Positions 1 to 13,403 of a stretch of 64,000 nucleotides of DNA are shown one piece after another; within the stretch, counting starts at the first letter, position 1, and every line of letters starts with the position of its first letter. Origin of the DNA: Tigriopus japonicus. Its lineage: Eukaryota; Arthropoda; Copepoda; Harpacticoida; Harpacticidae. The stretch is from the NCBI GenBank assembly GCA_010645155.1, contig CM021316.1:2733256-2797255 (forward strand), given 5' to 3'. Below the pieces are notes generated by a model. That model had not been told where the DNA came from, searched no databases, and saw only the letters and a program-made list of their open reading frames with translations. Position numbers and translations under genes: made by a program.

Positions 1-1517
1 GACAACCACGCACACGAAGCACCTCTTGAACACGCCCCAAAAACTCAGGAATGAAACGAAAGGCAAGCACCTCCAACCCGGAGGAGACTTGGAAATGCCA
101 AAGTAGATTGAGTACCACCATGAGGGAGGAGGTTTGAGAAGAAAATGTGACCTAATTTTTGGCTTGCAATACCAATGGTAAATAGTGAAATTTGGCTTTC
201 AACATTTTCGGAGAAGGGTGAGGTTAGATGTGTTTGCTTTGTTGTTTAATGCGGGGTGAAAGGATTTCCGTGACAAAATCCAGAAAGAAAGAGGTTGGCA
301 CCGAGCACTTCCATCCATCCATCCTATCCTGTGTGCCTGCCGGGCTACTTGGTGCAATATGTACTCGTATTACAGCCGACAATGGCCATTAGTTTTACAG
401 GAGATTTGCTCTGGGCAGGGAAACGTTGGTTGACTGACTGTTGTCTCCTGAGAAATTACCTCGATTTCGGCCACCTTATTTTCTCCTCTCTGATCGGGGA
501 GAGCGATAACTTTTGTCACTGACCATATTTCGTGTCGTCTCGTTCCTGGTGAGAATTCAGAGCCCACTTGCTACCAACCCTAACTGAACGATAAATGAAG
601 GGGTTCTGCTGCTCCTTCCTATTCTTGCCCTTCTTTCGTTTTCTTTGGAGACGAGAACAGATTGGTATTGAAGCGATTCCCCCCTGATGACAGTCTGATG
701 AGAATGAAACCCCACCTTCATCATTATTAATATTTGGGTTATCGCAATCGACAGTTGACGCTCTCAAAGCAAATAGTGGGCGACAACCTTAATGGCTTGA
801 AATTGGGAGGGAAACGTGATTAGCTCATCACTGCTTTGCCTAATATTGAGCACCTGTTGTTCACACTAGGTTTGTCACCTTCGTGTTGAGTAATTGACCA
901 GCTTCCAACCTTCTCCTAATTTGAACTTGAAATTGGTTTTTTTATGAACGAAATTTTGAGACAGTTATCGCGTTGGTAAAGAAAGGTCCCGTTAGGAAAT
1001 CAAGTCGCAACAAATGTTGCGCAACCACTTGAAAGCACCGTGATTGACATGAAACAATGGACTACCAACAGACACTCAATAATCGTTTTCATCAGAGTAA
1101 GTAGTAGTCCCATGTTCATTTCCCAAGTGTGACGGACGACTTGCTCTGGCTTGTCTCGTTGTTGCACATTTTGAAATAAAATTGCGATGGCCTCAAGATT
1201 TTACGTTGAAGATAAAAGTGCGTGACCAGTGTTCAACGGAGTCGTCGACTAATTGCTGTTGGTATGGTGGACACACAAATTCAAGTCAAGAGTCTGGGGT
1301 GGTTTTCCTTCAACCAGAGCGTGAGAGTTCCTCAGAAGTTATGTGTCTACGACAAAACTCGAGGAGGCTTTCATCACTTTTTACACGCTTTTGGAGAAGC
1401 TTAATTGCTTTTAAAACGCTCATTCTGCGCCCTTTCATAGGGGAGAAATGAGAGCTTTGTGAACTTTTAGGAGGCATAAATATGAGCACTCCTTATCATT
1501 TGCATTCGAGTGCCTAC
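1..1517. other. Non-coding stretch at left edge (probable intron)
   Basis: I see no convincing exon here. Short open frames on both strands lack paired splice sites and have no protein-like composition. If the proline-rich exon that follows is real, this stretch is its downstream intron, because that exon ends in a strong donor facing this way. Confidence 0.4.
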
Positions 1518-1858
1518 CTGAGGTTCTCATAGTCTTGTTGGCCGGATGATGATGGAAACTCTGAGCTATCTTGGGATTCGTCAAATTGACCACTTCCAAC
1601 ACCAACCACTCCAGAAGACATGATCGGCACTCTGTCTGCTGCTTGGGATAATTTCCGCATATTAGCATCCTCAGATTGCGCTATTGAGGCACTGTTTTGT
1701 TGCTGAGACGATGGGAGCTGTGCCCCCGCAAAATTTCTACTACTTTTCGGTGTGGGAGGACGAGGCGGCAAAGGGCAGCCCAGTCGGGACGAGGAGATCC
1801 CCAAATTTGGAAACCCATTGCTATTGGGCAGTGGAAGGCCCACCTCAGATTGCATGGT
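1518..1858 (-). CDS. Candidate internal exon, proline-rich scaffold-like protein
   Basis: The frame encodes about 113 residues and ends, reading on the minus strand, in the strong donor CTCAG|GTAGGC in phase 2. It is entered through an acceptor CACTCAG at 1859-1861 in phase 0. A second acceptor at 1874-1876 keeps the same frame and would add five codons. The peptide is low-complexity but protein-like. It contains a polyproline SH3-ligand-type stretch (LPPRPPTPKSS), a Gln run (SSQQQNS) and ends in DYENLR, a YxNL-type phosphotyrosine context. No globular domain is recognised. Its strand and style match the Ser/Arg-rich exon at 18.2-18.9 kb, so it may be a later exon of the same gene. The phases do not join directly (that exon leaves in phase 2), so at least one unseen exon would be needed. 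It could also belong to a separate gene. Confidence 0.4.
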
Positions 1859-2662
1859 CTGAGTGTGGGGTTGCTGTGGTGTGTTGTTGGTGTGTCGTTT
1901 CGTTCAATGGGTGACGAGGAAAGATGGTTCATTCATGTAGAAACGAACGTATTTGTCCAAGACCCCGAGGAACAAAAACTCCACAGTCCACGTACGTCGG
2001 TACATGAACCAACGGTTGGACGGGCGTATGAAAGAAAACTCTTTTCTCTCCCGTCCTATGATTGATCAACTTGTCGGTGGGGCCCAAGCTGAAAACATGT
2101 GTGTGCACCTATGGGGCCTCTCTGCAACTTCGGACCCACGATCAACATACGAGGGAAAGGAATTTCGATCAACCGATATTTACACAGGCACTAACGAAAA
2201 AAAAGACATGACTCAAAATCTTGTTTCTATCAACGGTTTTTCAGGTCCCAAAAGTCCACTCAACCAACGTTGAGCAGCTGCCGGCCGATCATTGAATTTT
2301 GAAGTTCAACCACAGCTGATAGCACACCACTTTTGGCACGGGAACAATACCTTTGATGCCCCTAAAAACTCTCTCACTAAGTCATAAATGTAATCGGAAG
2401 TCTCAAAGTCTCACACCAACGGCTCACAAATAGAGAGTCTTCGACCACCGAGATGTCCGTGCTCAATTCTCACTCTTCATATACATGTGTACGATCGTTG
2501 GCGGTGCGCACCGACACAGACCTGCACCATTTGACGACCAAAATTCAACTGAGGTGAGGAACCACCACCATCCACCACCATTCGCGACCAACCATCTGAG
2601 CTGCTAGCTACTGTCCATGACTTGACATTGGAGCACGGGTGTGCTTGAGAGCGAGAACCAAC

Positions 2663-2717
2663 CAGAGAGAGGGAGAGAGAGACAAGAGAAACGGGGAGAA
2701 GGGAGGAGAAGAAGCAG
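2663..2717. repeat. GA-rich low-complexity tract
   Basis: An imperfect GA/GGA purine tract on the plus strand. A TTC-rich pyrimidine tract follows at about 2848-2876. Both are simple-sequence DNA, and the frames crossing them are artefacts. Confidence 0.8.
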
Positions 2718-3349
2718 GACGATGAAGAATCATCGGTTAGCGGGAAGTCGGTGTAACGCCGTCGGTTGGTGTTGCTGGTTCCTCAATGTACATAGACTTC
2801 TTGCTCCGTCTTCCCTAAGCTCAATCTCAGCCAGGACCGTGGCACTCTTCTTCTACTTCTTCTCCTTCTTCATCATCAGTGGGTTCGACGTCATGCCCAT
2901 CATGCTGTCTGTCTGTTAAAGTGAAACGTGAGGAACTGCTCATGACACTCGTCCAACCAGACTTTGGGAGCCGTTCATATCTTCCCTTGACTCAGATTTC
3001 TGGCTTGATAGATTGGATTTGAACTTTTTACACTCAATGCTACTTGGACAAAACAAATATCGGTTCCGACAAACGTCAGAACCATCTGTTTTTGAAAATT
3101 AGGATGTCAATTTTGGACAAAAGGATGTGAACATACTCATCCACTTGCCCTGTATCTGGTCGGACCTGAAAGGTGGTGCTCATGCCGGCTTTGGAATAGG
3201 GTGAAGAAGTCATAGAGCAAGGGAAAACGGACGAACCTCCAATCCTTGGGAGTACATAGTCGGTGCCCCTCACCCAATCCTGCGAGTCCATTGCTCATAA
3301 GAACGGGCACGACACAGCCTTTGCATTGGTGCACAAGCATCACAACGAC

Positions 3350-3391
3350 AACGATGATGATGATTACCATTATGACGATGATGATGATGAT
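3350..3391. repeat. Imperfect GAT trinucleotide repeat
   Basis: Two runs of ATG/GAT units separated by about 12 bases of interrupting sequence. It produces artefactual poly-Asp and poly-His or poly-Ile frames on the two strands, which are not treated as coding. Confidence 0.85.
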
Positions 3392-6300
3392 AGCACCTGG
3401 CGGCATGACCACGTAAAAGAATTGGCAAACTGTTCGTACGAGTATCTCCGGTACTAAAAGAATGAGGAAGCAACGCAGCAATGATATCGTGCTCTCGCTC
3501 GTTCACGAGAAAACCCAGGTACTTGGTGTCAGTTTTTCGCACTTGGCCGACCATTCAGCTCTTATGATTGCGTCCTATTCTCCGATGGTCCGGCAATACT
3601 ACTACCAAGCAATATCGGTCAAAATTGGCAAAGCCGGAAAATTGCCATCAAGAGGATGGCCGAAGAAAAGCCACGAAGATGAGAGAGAGAAAGAAAAAGA
3701 GCCGGGCAACAATGACCTGCGTTTCTTAATGTGGCCAATTCAGGCCTGTGGTCGGTTCATATGCAAATGAAGCAAATGAGTTTATGGGCAGTACCCCTCA
3801 AACTGTTGGCCATTCCAGGTCTGATGGAGATTTCACCAAGACCATTTAGCTTGTACACTATGGCACAACAATGTGCTCAAACGTACATCAAAGATATCGG
3901 GTAAATCACGAGGATCCTCTTCTGACATTCCAATCCATCTGAGCAACACGGGATGCACTCATTAAAAAGATTCTTTTTGCTTCTATGAATTTCTTGGGAC
4001 CGCTATCTAACCTTTAGTTTTATGTTGCTTTGTCAGCCCAAAATGGTTTCTTAAGGAGCCAAAATGAGCTTAAAGAGTTGCTTTCCTCCATTAGGTGCTT
4101 AATTGTTCGACAAGAGTCCCCTCACAAACACCTCATTAACAAATGGTCCAGTAGCAACCTTGTTCTAATCAGGCTGTCCTTAAAAATTCCTGCCTCTGCA
4201 CTTCCTGAACGCCCAGATGAAGATCAATCACATTCCGATTCAGATGCACTTTACGCACACGTTGCGGTCAAAACACCCTCTTGACACCTTTGAACCATTT
4301 GAGACGTGCCTGCATGAAACGATGAAAAAAATAATGTTTTAACGAAGAACTGCCCTTTCATGATTGGCCGAACTGCCCGGTCAAAAATGGAGGTCCTGAA
4401 ATCCAAGGATCCCAAATGTCTATTGGCTTGACAAGGTTACGGGAGATGTTCTTCAAAGTGCTTCCGGAGTCAATTTCCCTCGATCTGATTGAGCATTCTA
4501 GGAAATTTGTTGATTTACTCACTTCCACGCAGGAAACCCATATTTGCGCTGGATCTCAAATCTAGACACAAATAACGACGCACGTTTGAACCAGTTTGCA
4601 TTTCAGAACCCGTGGCCAAAACGATAAACTGGCATCTGCTCAGTCAACCCATTCATGGATTGGTCGTATGTGACTAAATAAGTCGTGATTAATCCTTGTC
4701 TGGATTGGTGGATGAAGTGGAGAGGAAAAATGAATGAACTGTACCACTTTATCTCGGAGTCGCCCTGAAAAAGTGGGCCCCTTCATTTGCATAAACGATG
4801 ATATATTTTTCATGCCACCTCTTGATCTCTTGCTTGGGTTCGAGCCGCAGTTTTTTTATTGGATGACAGATAGAGTTTCTAGTCGACTCAGCAACGATTA
4901 CCCATGCTCATTCAATCATATGGACTAGTATATTTTACGTACTGCCAATAAGGCCAACACAGACGGCAGAACAACCGGTATCTGAAGCAGTGTTTTTGTC
5001 TCCACCTTCCCTCATCTCAATTTATGTTTGAGGATAAAAGGAAACCAGAGCTTAGCTCAATTTTGCAAGACACTCAAATCGAGTTGTGGGTGGCAAAATG
5101 CCTCATGGGCGTTCAGACTTGCGACATTTCAAGCGAAGTCAAGCCAACTCAATGAACCATGACCACTTGCACAAGAGAAATCTAAATTGTCGAGTACACC
5201 CATTCCCGTGACATTTACGGGCCTACAAATATTCATCTAAAACACATTTGAAACCACAAGTAGTAACCGTACAAAGGCTATTTCGCTCATGTGTATAGAC
5301 AAGAACGTGTTTTGATTTTTGATTGCCCCCTCTCTTTGGGCCTCTGTGTTGTGGGCCCACTTGGAGGTTGCGTGATCCAAGGATCGCTATCTACTCTCAC
5401 AATGTAAACGGGAAATCAAATTCTTTCTGGATCAAACAAGTATTGTCTCACCTATTTATTGGTTTTTGTAACACACCATTCTTGGCAGGTGGTATTGGGT
5501 TTGTCCCAGATTGAGATAAGTGACAAGTAGCAGGTTTTAAAGAGATGTTCAGAACTTGGATAACAAGGGGAATGACGTCTCTTGAAGCACTGACCCTTGA
5601 AATGAACATGGACTTAGAAAGTGAGGAAGGGTGGCTCCATTGGGTTTGTTATCTAAGTGGTTTCCATCACGGGTCTGATCACCTCTATCTTGTTCTGTAC
5701 ATGTCGAATATCAGAAGTTCCACTCGCCACAAAGAGATACCTTCTCATCCCAATTTGACACAAAAGAGATTTTGTCCATTTTTTCAAAATAAATCACTTT
5801 TTAATTGAAATGGTGTCTTTCTCCCCAGAACTGGTTTTCTTGATCTTCTGTTGCCTACGATTCCATAAGTTGTCGCTCATTCTTTCTCTGTAGCGCCTCG
5901 CCTCTTCTAACAAATTCAACCATGGACTTCTAAATTTTTGGACAAGGCTTCCAGGGGCAATTGGCTACAGTATCGAGTTGTCCACCGTGAACATCGGCCA
6001 ATTTAGTGGAGGTCCTTGGCCCCTGGTTTTGTTTAAAGTTCGGATCCATGGCATTTGAGACTTGGGCGAGCATTCCTATCGTCATCGTTTTTGGCTAGCT
6101 CCCTCCTCAGGGCATTTTGCACAGAAATGTCTCGTAAAAAGTGATTCAACTTGCAAGTAGGCGGCAATTTGTTTCGATCAAAAACCTATGGAACCTGTGC
6201 TCGGTCTGACGATCTTCTTTGCATATCTTTTACTCCGTGTTAAAGAGGGCTTGAGCGAAGAGTACCAATAATTTGGTTGCCCTCGATTCTTGAAGATTGG

Positions 6301-9115
6301 GCTCAAGAAATCGTTCAAGGCTTCTTCTTCTTCATTCTGAGAAGAGAAATTAGGTGTGTGTGAGTTGAACCAACGCTTCCTTCCTTCTAATCAGGACCAA
6401 AACGGTGATAAGAATCAAACCATTCAGGCAATCGACGGCAACGCGCATTCATTCGAGTCTCAAGCTCGACTTTGCCTTGTGAGCCAAGTTTTAAAACCTT
6501 GATTGGCACTACGTTGATTTGAACTTGCTATTTTTCACACAACACAGTCGTTAGGGTGGCAGAGGAATTAAGGAATTTTGAGAGTGGTATGAAAATTAAT
6601 CAGGGATCTGCCCAAGATTTTTAAGCGACTTTTGATGTCTGTTTGCGTTATAGAGCCTAAGTTTGGTCGAGCACTAACGGACAAGAGGAGTCTTGAAGAT
6701 GGGATCCACTTGGGTTTCGATTTGTTTAAGGAGAGCATGGCCAATAAGAGCGGTAATAAATTGACCTAACCAATTAAATGTCATCAAGCTCATAGGAATG
6801 ACAGAGTTATTGGGTTTTAAATTCGAGTCCAGAGAGCTTTACCAAAAGCGATTAAAGCAAGGTGCATCAGTTGAGACAGACCTCTGCAGTCTGTACCTTA
6901 AAACGATTTGCAATCTCATTCATGGACTTTTGGGATCTGAACAACCTCCATGGTCCTGAATGTCAGATGTCTAAGAAGCCATTCCAGATATTTGGGTCAA
7001 GAATAAGAGAAGAAAAAGAACAGATTTGTAAAGGAATTTGATTTCAATCTTGGGTGTCTCAGCTCGAAACACAGGGTGACTTCAAACCTGAAATTGAGTT
7101 GAAGTCTCTGTCGTTGAAGGTGAAACGAACTGATGGCCCCCCTGCATGATTTACTTTTGGTTTAACAATCAGCTACTTCTGTATTGTCTTCATTATGCAT
7201 GCTTATGATTAAACTTCAAAGGAAACACATGTGAGGGTTGGTCTTCATTAGCCCACCTAGGGTGCGTCAAATTCACCCTCAAAAGGTCCAGACAGACGGA
7301 GCTTTCCCCTTTTACTTTCAGTGACCCTGACCAAGATCTGTTGATAGACCAGTATCATAAACTAGCTGAAGCACCTTTTCAGACATGACTTTGAGAAAAA
7401 CTCTCCGTGAAAAGCGACAAATTTGGAGCGACATGAACAGAGGATTAAATTCATGACGTTGTCCGTCTCGTAATGATGTTTCTCTATCTGTTCGAGCATA
7501 TGTTTACTCTTAAGCACGAATCTGGAGAGTGTTTTCATCCCGAGGGTTAAACGAATCGAAAGGGACATTTTGGGTCCTGAAAACTTGAGACTGTCTCAAC
7601 TAAACCTTCATTTCAATTATGTCAGGATTGTTCGTGTTAAAGTGTTTAGATGCTGAGAAAAATCTTGGCATATCATGCCAGACGCGACTAGGGGATTATC
7701 AGTTTTTCGTGTCTTCTCTCACTCTCTCGCTTTCTCATGCTTGGATGGACGTTGCTGCTAACAAGCCAGTTTGGGGGCTCTCTATCTCACTTTTACTTTT
7801 TAAAAGCCTCAAGATTTGAAGAACTGAGAGAGACTCAGACGCCTTTTCTTTGTTCGATTCGGTTGTGGTCAGACTGGATTGCACAAAAACTCATTTTCGT
7901 GTCGACATTTTTTTTCCTTCTTCTTCAGGAAAACGGATCCTCTAGTTTGTCATGTCTGAGCTGCTGGATCACGTTAATAAACGTACTTGACCCGCTAATT
8001 AATGGAATTCAATTTCAGACAGCCAGATTCGGGCACAAGAAGTTAAAAGAAACCTACAAACCGCTATTCAAATTGTTCCATTCACTTTCATTCTCTAGAC
8101 CCAACTTTCGAACCAAGCCATTTTGCCGCTTCAAGAATAGTTTCGCCCATCAGTTGGAGCTTTGGCTCAAGTATTCATGACCAGACTCTCGTGCCCAAAT
8201 CTGGTCTACAAAAAATGGAAGGAAAGTTGGCTGCATTATTAACCCTGGGTGTGTTGAGTAATGCAATGTCGGTCTTGGCTTTTGTGTTCCTCTCTGTCTG
8301 ATTACCTCCATGAGGGCCCCAATTTTTGACATGATGAGGGACATGGCATGTCTTGTCAAAAAATGGAAAAGACTCCCTACAGTATCTGGTTGTGCTCTTC
8401 AGACGAGAAGTACTGTCACACTGCAGGTGAGTAGAATCCGTGCCCTCCTTGACTCCATCTTGTCTAAGAAGTCATCGTCTGTGGGTCGAGGAAAATGTGA
8501 CAATCGTCAACACTCATCCCAAGTGATAGCAAAAAGCCGGAAGCTAAATATCACCTTGCTTCGTTCATGGCGAGTGGATGTTGTTGCGCTCTCTCAAATG
8601 GCACTTTCACCCTGAAGGATCTGGATCCTCTCTCTCAAGTCGCATCAAAGACATTGTACTTCATAGGACTATGGGCTAGAAACACTTGATTTGCTCAAAA
8701 CCCTCTAATCATCCTCGATTTTGACCTAGTTCAAAATGGACGGGGCTTTTTCTCAATGAGGCTCAATTCTGACCCAATGAGGGTGTGCAATTCACGATGC
8801 TCGGTTGGAAATCTGCCGTTCATCCACCAAAGTATATCTTGCACAATGTGTAGCTATGAACTAATGCCAGTGACCAACTAACCGTGAAATTCGAAAGGTG
8901 AGCATTCGCCAACAATTGACACTTTCGAAGCAGAAGAACGTATTTCTGGGGCTTGAAAATGAACTGTGAATTCAAAGCTCAACATATTTTGCAATTGACT
9001 ATGACTTGAGTACTTTTGTCTCAATATGTTGTTTAAATGCTTTATCATTATTGATCTAGTATCAAGAAAATGACCTCAGTTGGTTAGATTGGTTATATGT
9101 TGTGCAAAGGTTGGA

Positions 9116-9176
9116 GAGGAGATTCAAACCAAGGACTTCTCTGTTGTGGGAAAGTTACACTAGTTACTCCACCACG
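9116..9176 (-). repeat. tRNA-like (SINE-type) relic
   Basis: On the minus strand there is a B-box-like sequence (GGTTTGAATCTCC, 9118-9130). A weak A-box-like sequence (TGGAGTAACTAG, about 9161-9172) lies upstream. Their spacing of about 42 bp is close to that of tRNA promoters. No cloverleaf can be drawn with confidence and no target duplication was found. It is either a decayed tRNA-derived SINE head or chance. Confidence 0.25.
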
Positions 9177-10742
9177 TTCGCTCAAAGTTTAAAAAAAGAT
9201 ATTCTGAAAGCGAAATCTGAATCCGCACTATTATTCAACATTTTAACGAGGAAAATTAGATGCTTGGACGATTTCCATTACATTATGTCGAAATTCCTAA
9301 AGTTTTGTACATTCATTTTTCAGCCTTAATTTTAATCCTAATACATTAACTCACTTCTTTTAATTCAATATTAATTCAAACCTTTAAGACCAACACAAGT
9401 CAAATGCCCATTTTATAGGAAAGATACATCAATCGCGAAACTACAATTTTCAAAGACGCTTAATAAACCTTTGAATTTAAAACAGTTGATAAAAGTATGA
9501 TTGCCATCGTCATGGGGTTTCACTTTATCTGTTATTGCAATCTTGCAATCCATCAATTACGTTTAAAAAGCAACATAATTCATATTCTATTGTTTTATGC
9601 TTGAGATCCTTCATGTAGAAATGCTTAAAGAAAGCTTTCATGATTTCTTTGCGAAGCGAAACCTTTTTACCATCTTCACAGAGGTTCTTCATTTTTTTTC
9701 AATTTTGAAAAGGCCTGTTTTATTTATGCCCATTTCTTGAACGCTCTTCGTCATTAGAGTCTCAGATTCAATATTTGTTCGGAAACCTATGAACTCTATA
9801 GCTCAACATTATAAACATTAACATTATGACATCAACTTGAAAAATTACTTTTTTCAAGCTTATTCCTCTACTATCTTGAGTTCTACTACATGGAACCTTA
9901 GTATTGCCTCGAATTTGTTATGGCTACTCCTCTCTTTGGCTCCGTCCTCGTCGACGTCGACGTCTCAGGTTTCCTCGTGCAGTTTTGGAGATCAAATCTG
10001 ATGTATGAGTGGTCATCATGCACATTCGAATCACTTCTATCCCGTCCAAATAGGTCAATGGACGTGGCCCCAGTGAGTACTGACTGGTCACGGCACTTTT
10101 GGGGGAGAAACCTGGTGTTGGTGGGCTGTTCAATTGGTAGTCTGCTCATGAAGCTGACAGTGATCTAAAGCCTTCCTAAACAGATCAAAAGGAGTTGTTT
10201 GAAAAGTTCGGTGAAGGCTCTCGAGATGAGCCTCCAAACAGTTGGTCGATGAAGAGAAGCGAGAAAAGGAGAAAAAAAGGGCAGGAGGAGAGAAAATTCG
10301 CAGGATTCGGCAGCGCGTTTAAAGATTGCATGGACCCTTTCTGAGACTTATGGAGGACTTCTTTTGTTGATGCGTGAAAAGATGCTTCTTCTTCCTCTCT
10401 CGGCTCGATCTCTGAAGAAGTGTCTTTAATTAATTGCCACTTAATGACTAGGCATTACCCATTCCTCAGCGGGTTTCACAAAAGCCACCGTGATTTGATC
10501 TGAGCACTGCATTCACCCGCAATTTCACTCAACCTGGATGATGGCGATCCTCATGGTTCATCATTCGGCCCTTAAAAAGAGCTTTAAATCTTGCCATCTC
10601 TAGCAAGCATGAATAAGCTTATTGCTCAACTTGAAGTGTCTTTTCAGCAGCTTTGGGCCGATACAAATGTAAACGAATGTTTAAAGGTCTCTACATCAGA
10701 TAAGAAGAGAAACAAATTGGAACTCTAGGATTGCCACGAGGG

Positions 10743-10769
10743 ACTCACTCACTCACCACCACCACCACA
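10743..10769. repeat. CACT/CCA microsatellite
   Basis: Short CACT units run directly into CCA units. A related GTGA run lies at 11859-11874. Confidence 0.7.
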
Positions 10770-13384
10770 GGCAGTACTGTAGTGAGTGGTGCATTAGTCC
10801 GACAAAGCATCGTCTCAGCTGTTTCCTCTCGATTATCTCCATGGGAAAAATATTGAAGAAGCCGAGGGCCAATTTTTCGATCCTGCCACTGATTTGGACA
10901 TGGCTACTCTCTCGAATACTGTCCTGGTTCATGAATGAAGGAGATGAAGAAGATGCCAGACAGAGATTCCAATACCCATTTATATTCGAAACGGGATGAT
11001 GACCGGGGAAATATTTCAGCATACAGGGAGTTCGACCCCAAATATGTTCAAAAATGACGCAATCCTCACGTCAACGCCGAGAACTGTCCCCCAAAAAGGA
11101 ATCAGATTAAAGACCATCAAGATGCGTACGTACAGTATATGAGACATATTGTTCGAAATGTCAAGGTAAAGATATTTAGATATAGTATTCACTTGGAGAG
11201 GATCTCGTAATTTTCTAAACCAAGACAATTGAAAGCGAAGCATTCCGACGATTCCGACTTCTCTGCGGTAGATCGAAAGCAAGACCCGAGTTGCTTCACT
11301 ATTAACCTTCAAAACTCATTAGGAAAACTCCCATTCCTTGTTCGGACAAATGACGTTTTGATGCTATCAACAACTAAACAACTCGAGATTTCACCAAGAC
11401 TTGCCGCCACTTAAACGGATTATTTGCAAAGCCCAACCAAGTGTTGTTGTCGTTAGTAGCCACAACATGTCCCTAACGAATCGAACTATTTATATCACCT
11501 TTCGTCGACAATCCCTCCTTAAGTGGAAAATCCTGTCATATGGGAGCTCGTATAAATTCAATTAGGAGCTCAACCCGTCGTTGGTTGGGCCTCTAATGGC
11601 TCTTCCAAACCATGGGCTCGTCCTAGTCTTCTGATTACCCATCGAACTCTAATAGGATAGGCATCCAGTGTATTCGTTGTCTTGCTTACGAACAGTACAT
11701 ACACTAACTGTAAATTTGCCGCCGAGGCCAGTTCTGACTCACACATGAAGGATGAACAGGCTAGAAATTGAACTGAAAGCCACCAACATGTAGTCCATCA
11801 CTAGTAATTTAAATTCCAGAGTAGCAAAAAACGGTTCCCTTTTCTCATCTCACCTCAAGTGAGTGAGTGAGTGTGTCACCTCCGTTTTGAGAGCGAAGCG
11901 TGACCTCCTTATTTAGGTATAAATCAATGACTGACAAATCTGGATGGGAAAATTCAAACGAAACCAATTCGTGATATATTCCCCCAGAGGCTGGCTGGTT
12001 GACAACCAGTGGCAGATCCGTCACTTTCGAGATGAAGTTTATCTTATTGGAGTCGTGACTGTGCCGAAATTGGTCGAGTAGCGGCAAAAGGTTCGATTAA
12101 TTGAAAATCTCTCGTTAAATCAATTAAGTTGTCGGACCTCATCTCCCTCAATTGAATGGGGATGATTGTGAAATATGGCCGCCAGATTGGGAAATATTGG
12201 ATTCTCGTCTTACCTGAAACGGAACAGAAAGAAAGAATGGATGGATGTGTGTTTGTTTGATACCTTCAAGACCTTTATTCGTACTCCGGGATCAGAAGAA
12301 GAAGAAAAACCCACCCTGATGTGTGGTGTTCCCTCTCCACCCTTTTCTTCTGGAGGGGTCCTTGATCATCGTTCATATCTCTTTCATCATGCCTTGTGCC
12401 CTACAACCAAGTTTGGAAAGAGCACTCTTTCAATAAAGAGATTTCAAAACATCTTAACAACTGAATAGACAACCCAATGAGGAAAGTGAAATTCCACCTG
12501 GCTTGATTAATGAATATTTCTTTTGATCCATCTTGGGCGCGGAGTATTGTTCAATTGAAGAAGGCGTTATGATGAGCGTGGAGCACCAACCATAACTGGA
12601 TCGACGAGGCTCTTTCAGGAGAACAACCCCCTTCACACATTTGACTCCAACTTCTCGATGTACTCGTAAAGGCTCAAGGAAGAGAAATGTGGTGCAAATT
12701 CATGCCAAAATGTGAGCCATTCCGATTAGCAAATGTCATTCCTCACTTCCGTGAGCGAGGGAATGAAGGAAGCGATCCGTTACAAATGTATACAATCACA
12801 CCCCAACTCAAACCTGATCCCGTGGTCATATAAGTCACAGATCGTTTTCAAAATCCCCCTGGTTCTCGGCCATTCCAAAGGGGGAAAGATCAAACCACCC
12901 CTTTACCCTCCAATCAGCCACACATGGTTCGAGAACAGAAACCAATGGCAAAGATTCGGGTTCATTGCCCTTTCAAGCTTGGAAGAGATTGGCACATTTT
13001 GATTCGCGTTTGTCAATTTGCGGTCAAGTATTTTGATTGATCAGATTTGTACTCTGATAGGCACACATTTGGTATGTGTTTTTATGATTGCTCACCCAAT
13101 TAAACCTTTTGGTAGCCACCTAAAATTTTGTCACTGATGTGCACTTGATTGGATGGGTTGGATTTGCAAACAAGAACACTTTTTTAGGGGAATTCCAATC
13201 GTGAATGTTCTTACTTCCTAAAGGCAGATCATTTCTTCATCATTGTCACATCACAATTTAAAAGAGTATTTTAAAAAAATCACGTGTAGCTGGTGAAAGA
13301 TACGGTGGGGCTCAAATACAGATTATGGCAGACAATACGCCAAAGAATGGAGAAGGAATGTGAGGAATGCGGGATAGCCTGCTC

Positions 13385-13403
13385 GTTGGTTGGTTGGTTG
13401 GTT
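13385..13403. repeat. GTTG tetranucleotide microsatellite
   Basis: About four to five GTTG units in a row. No other feature overlaps. Confidence 0.75.

Noticed and set aside
11845..12087. Minus-strand open frame ending at a good donor (CTTGAG|GTGAGA)
   Set aside because: No start codon other than TTG, an in-frame stop just upstream, and no acceptor with a pyrimidine tract at the other end. The tail of the frame is the GTGA microsatellite. Protein-like composition alone is not enough.
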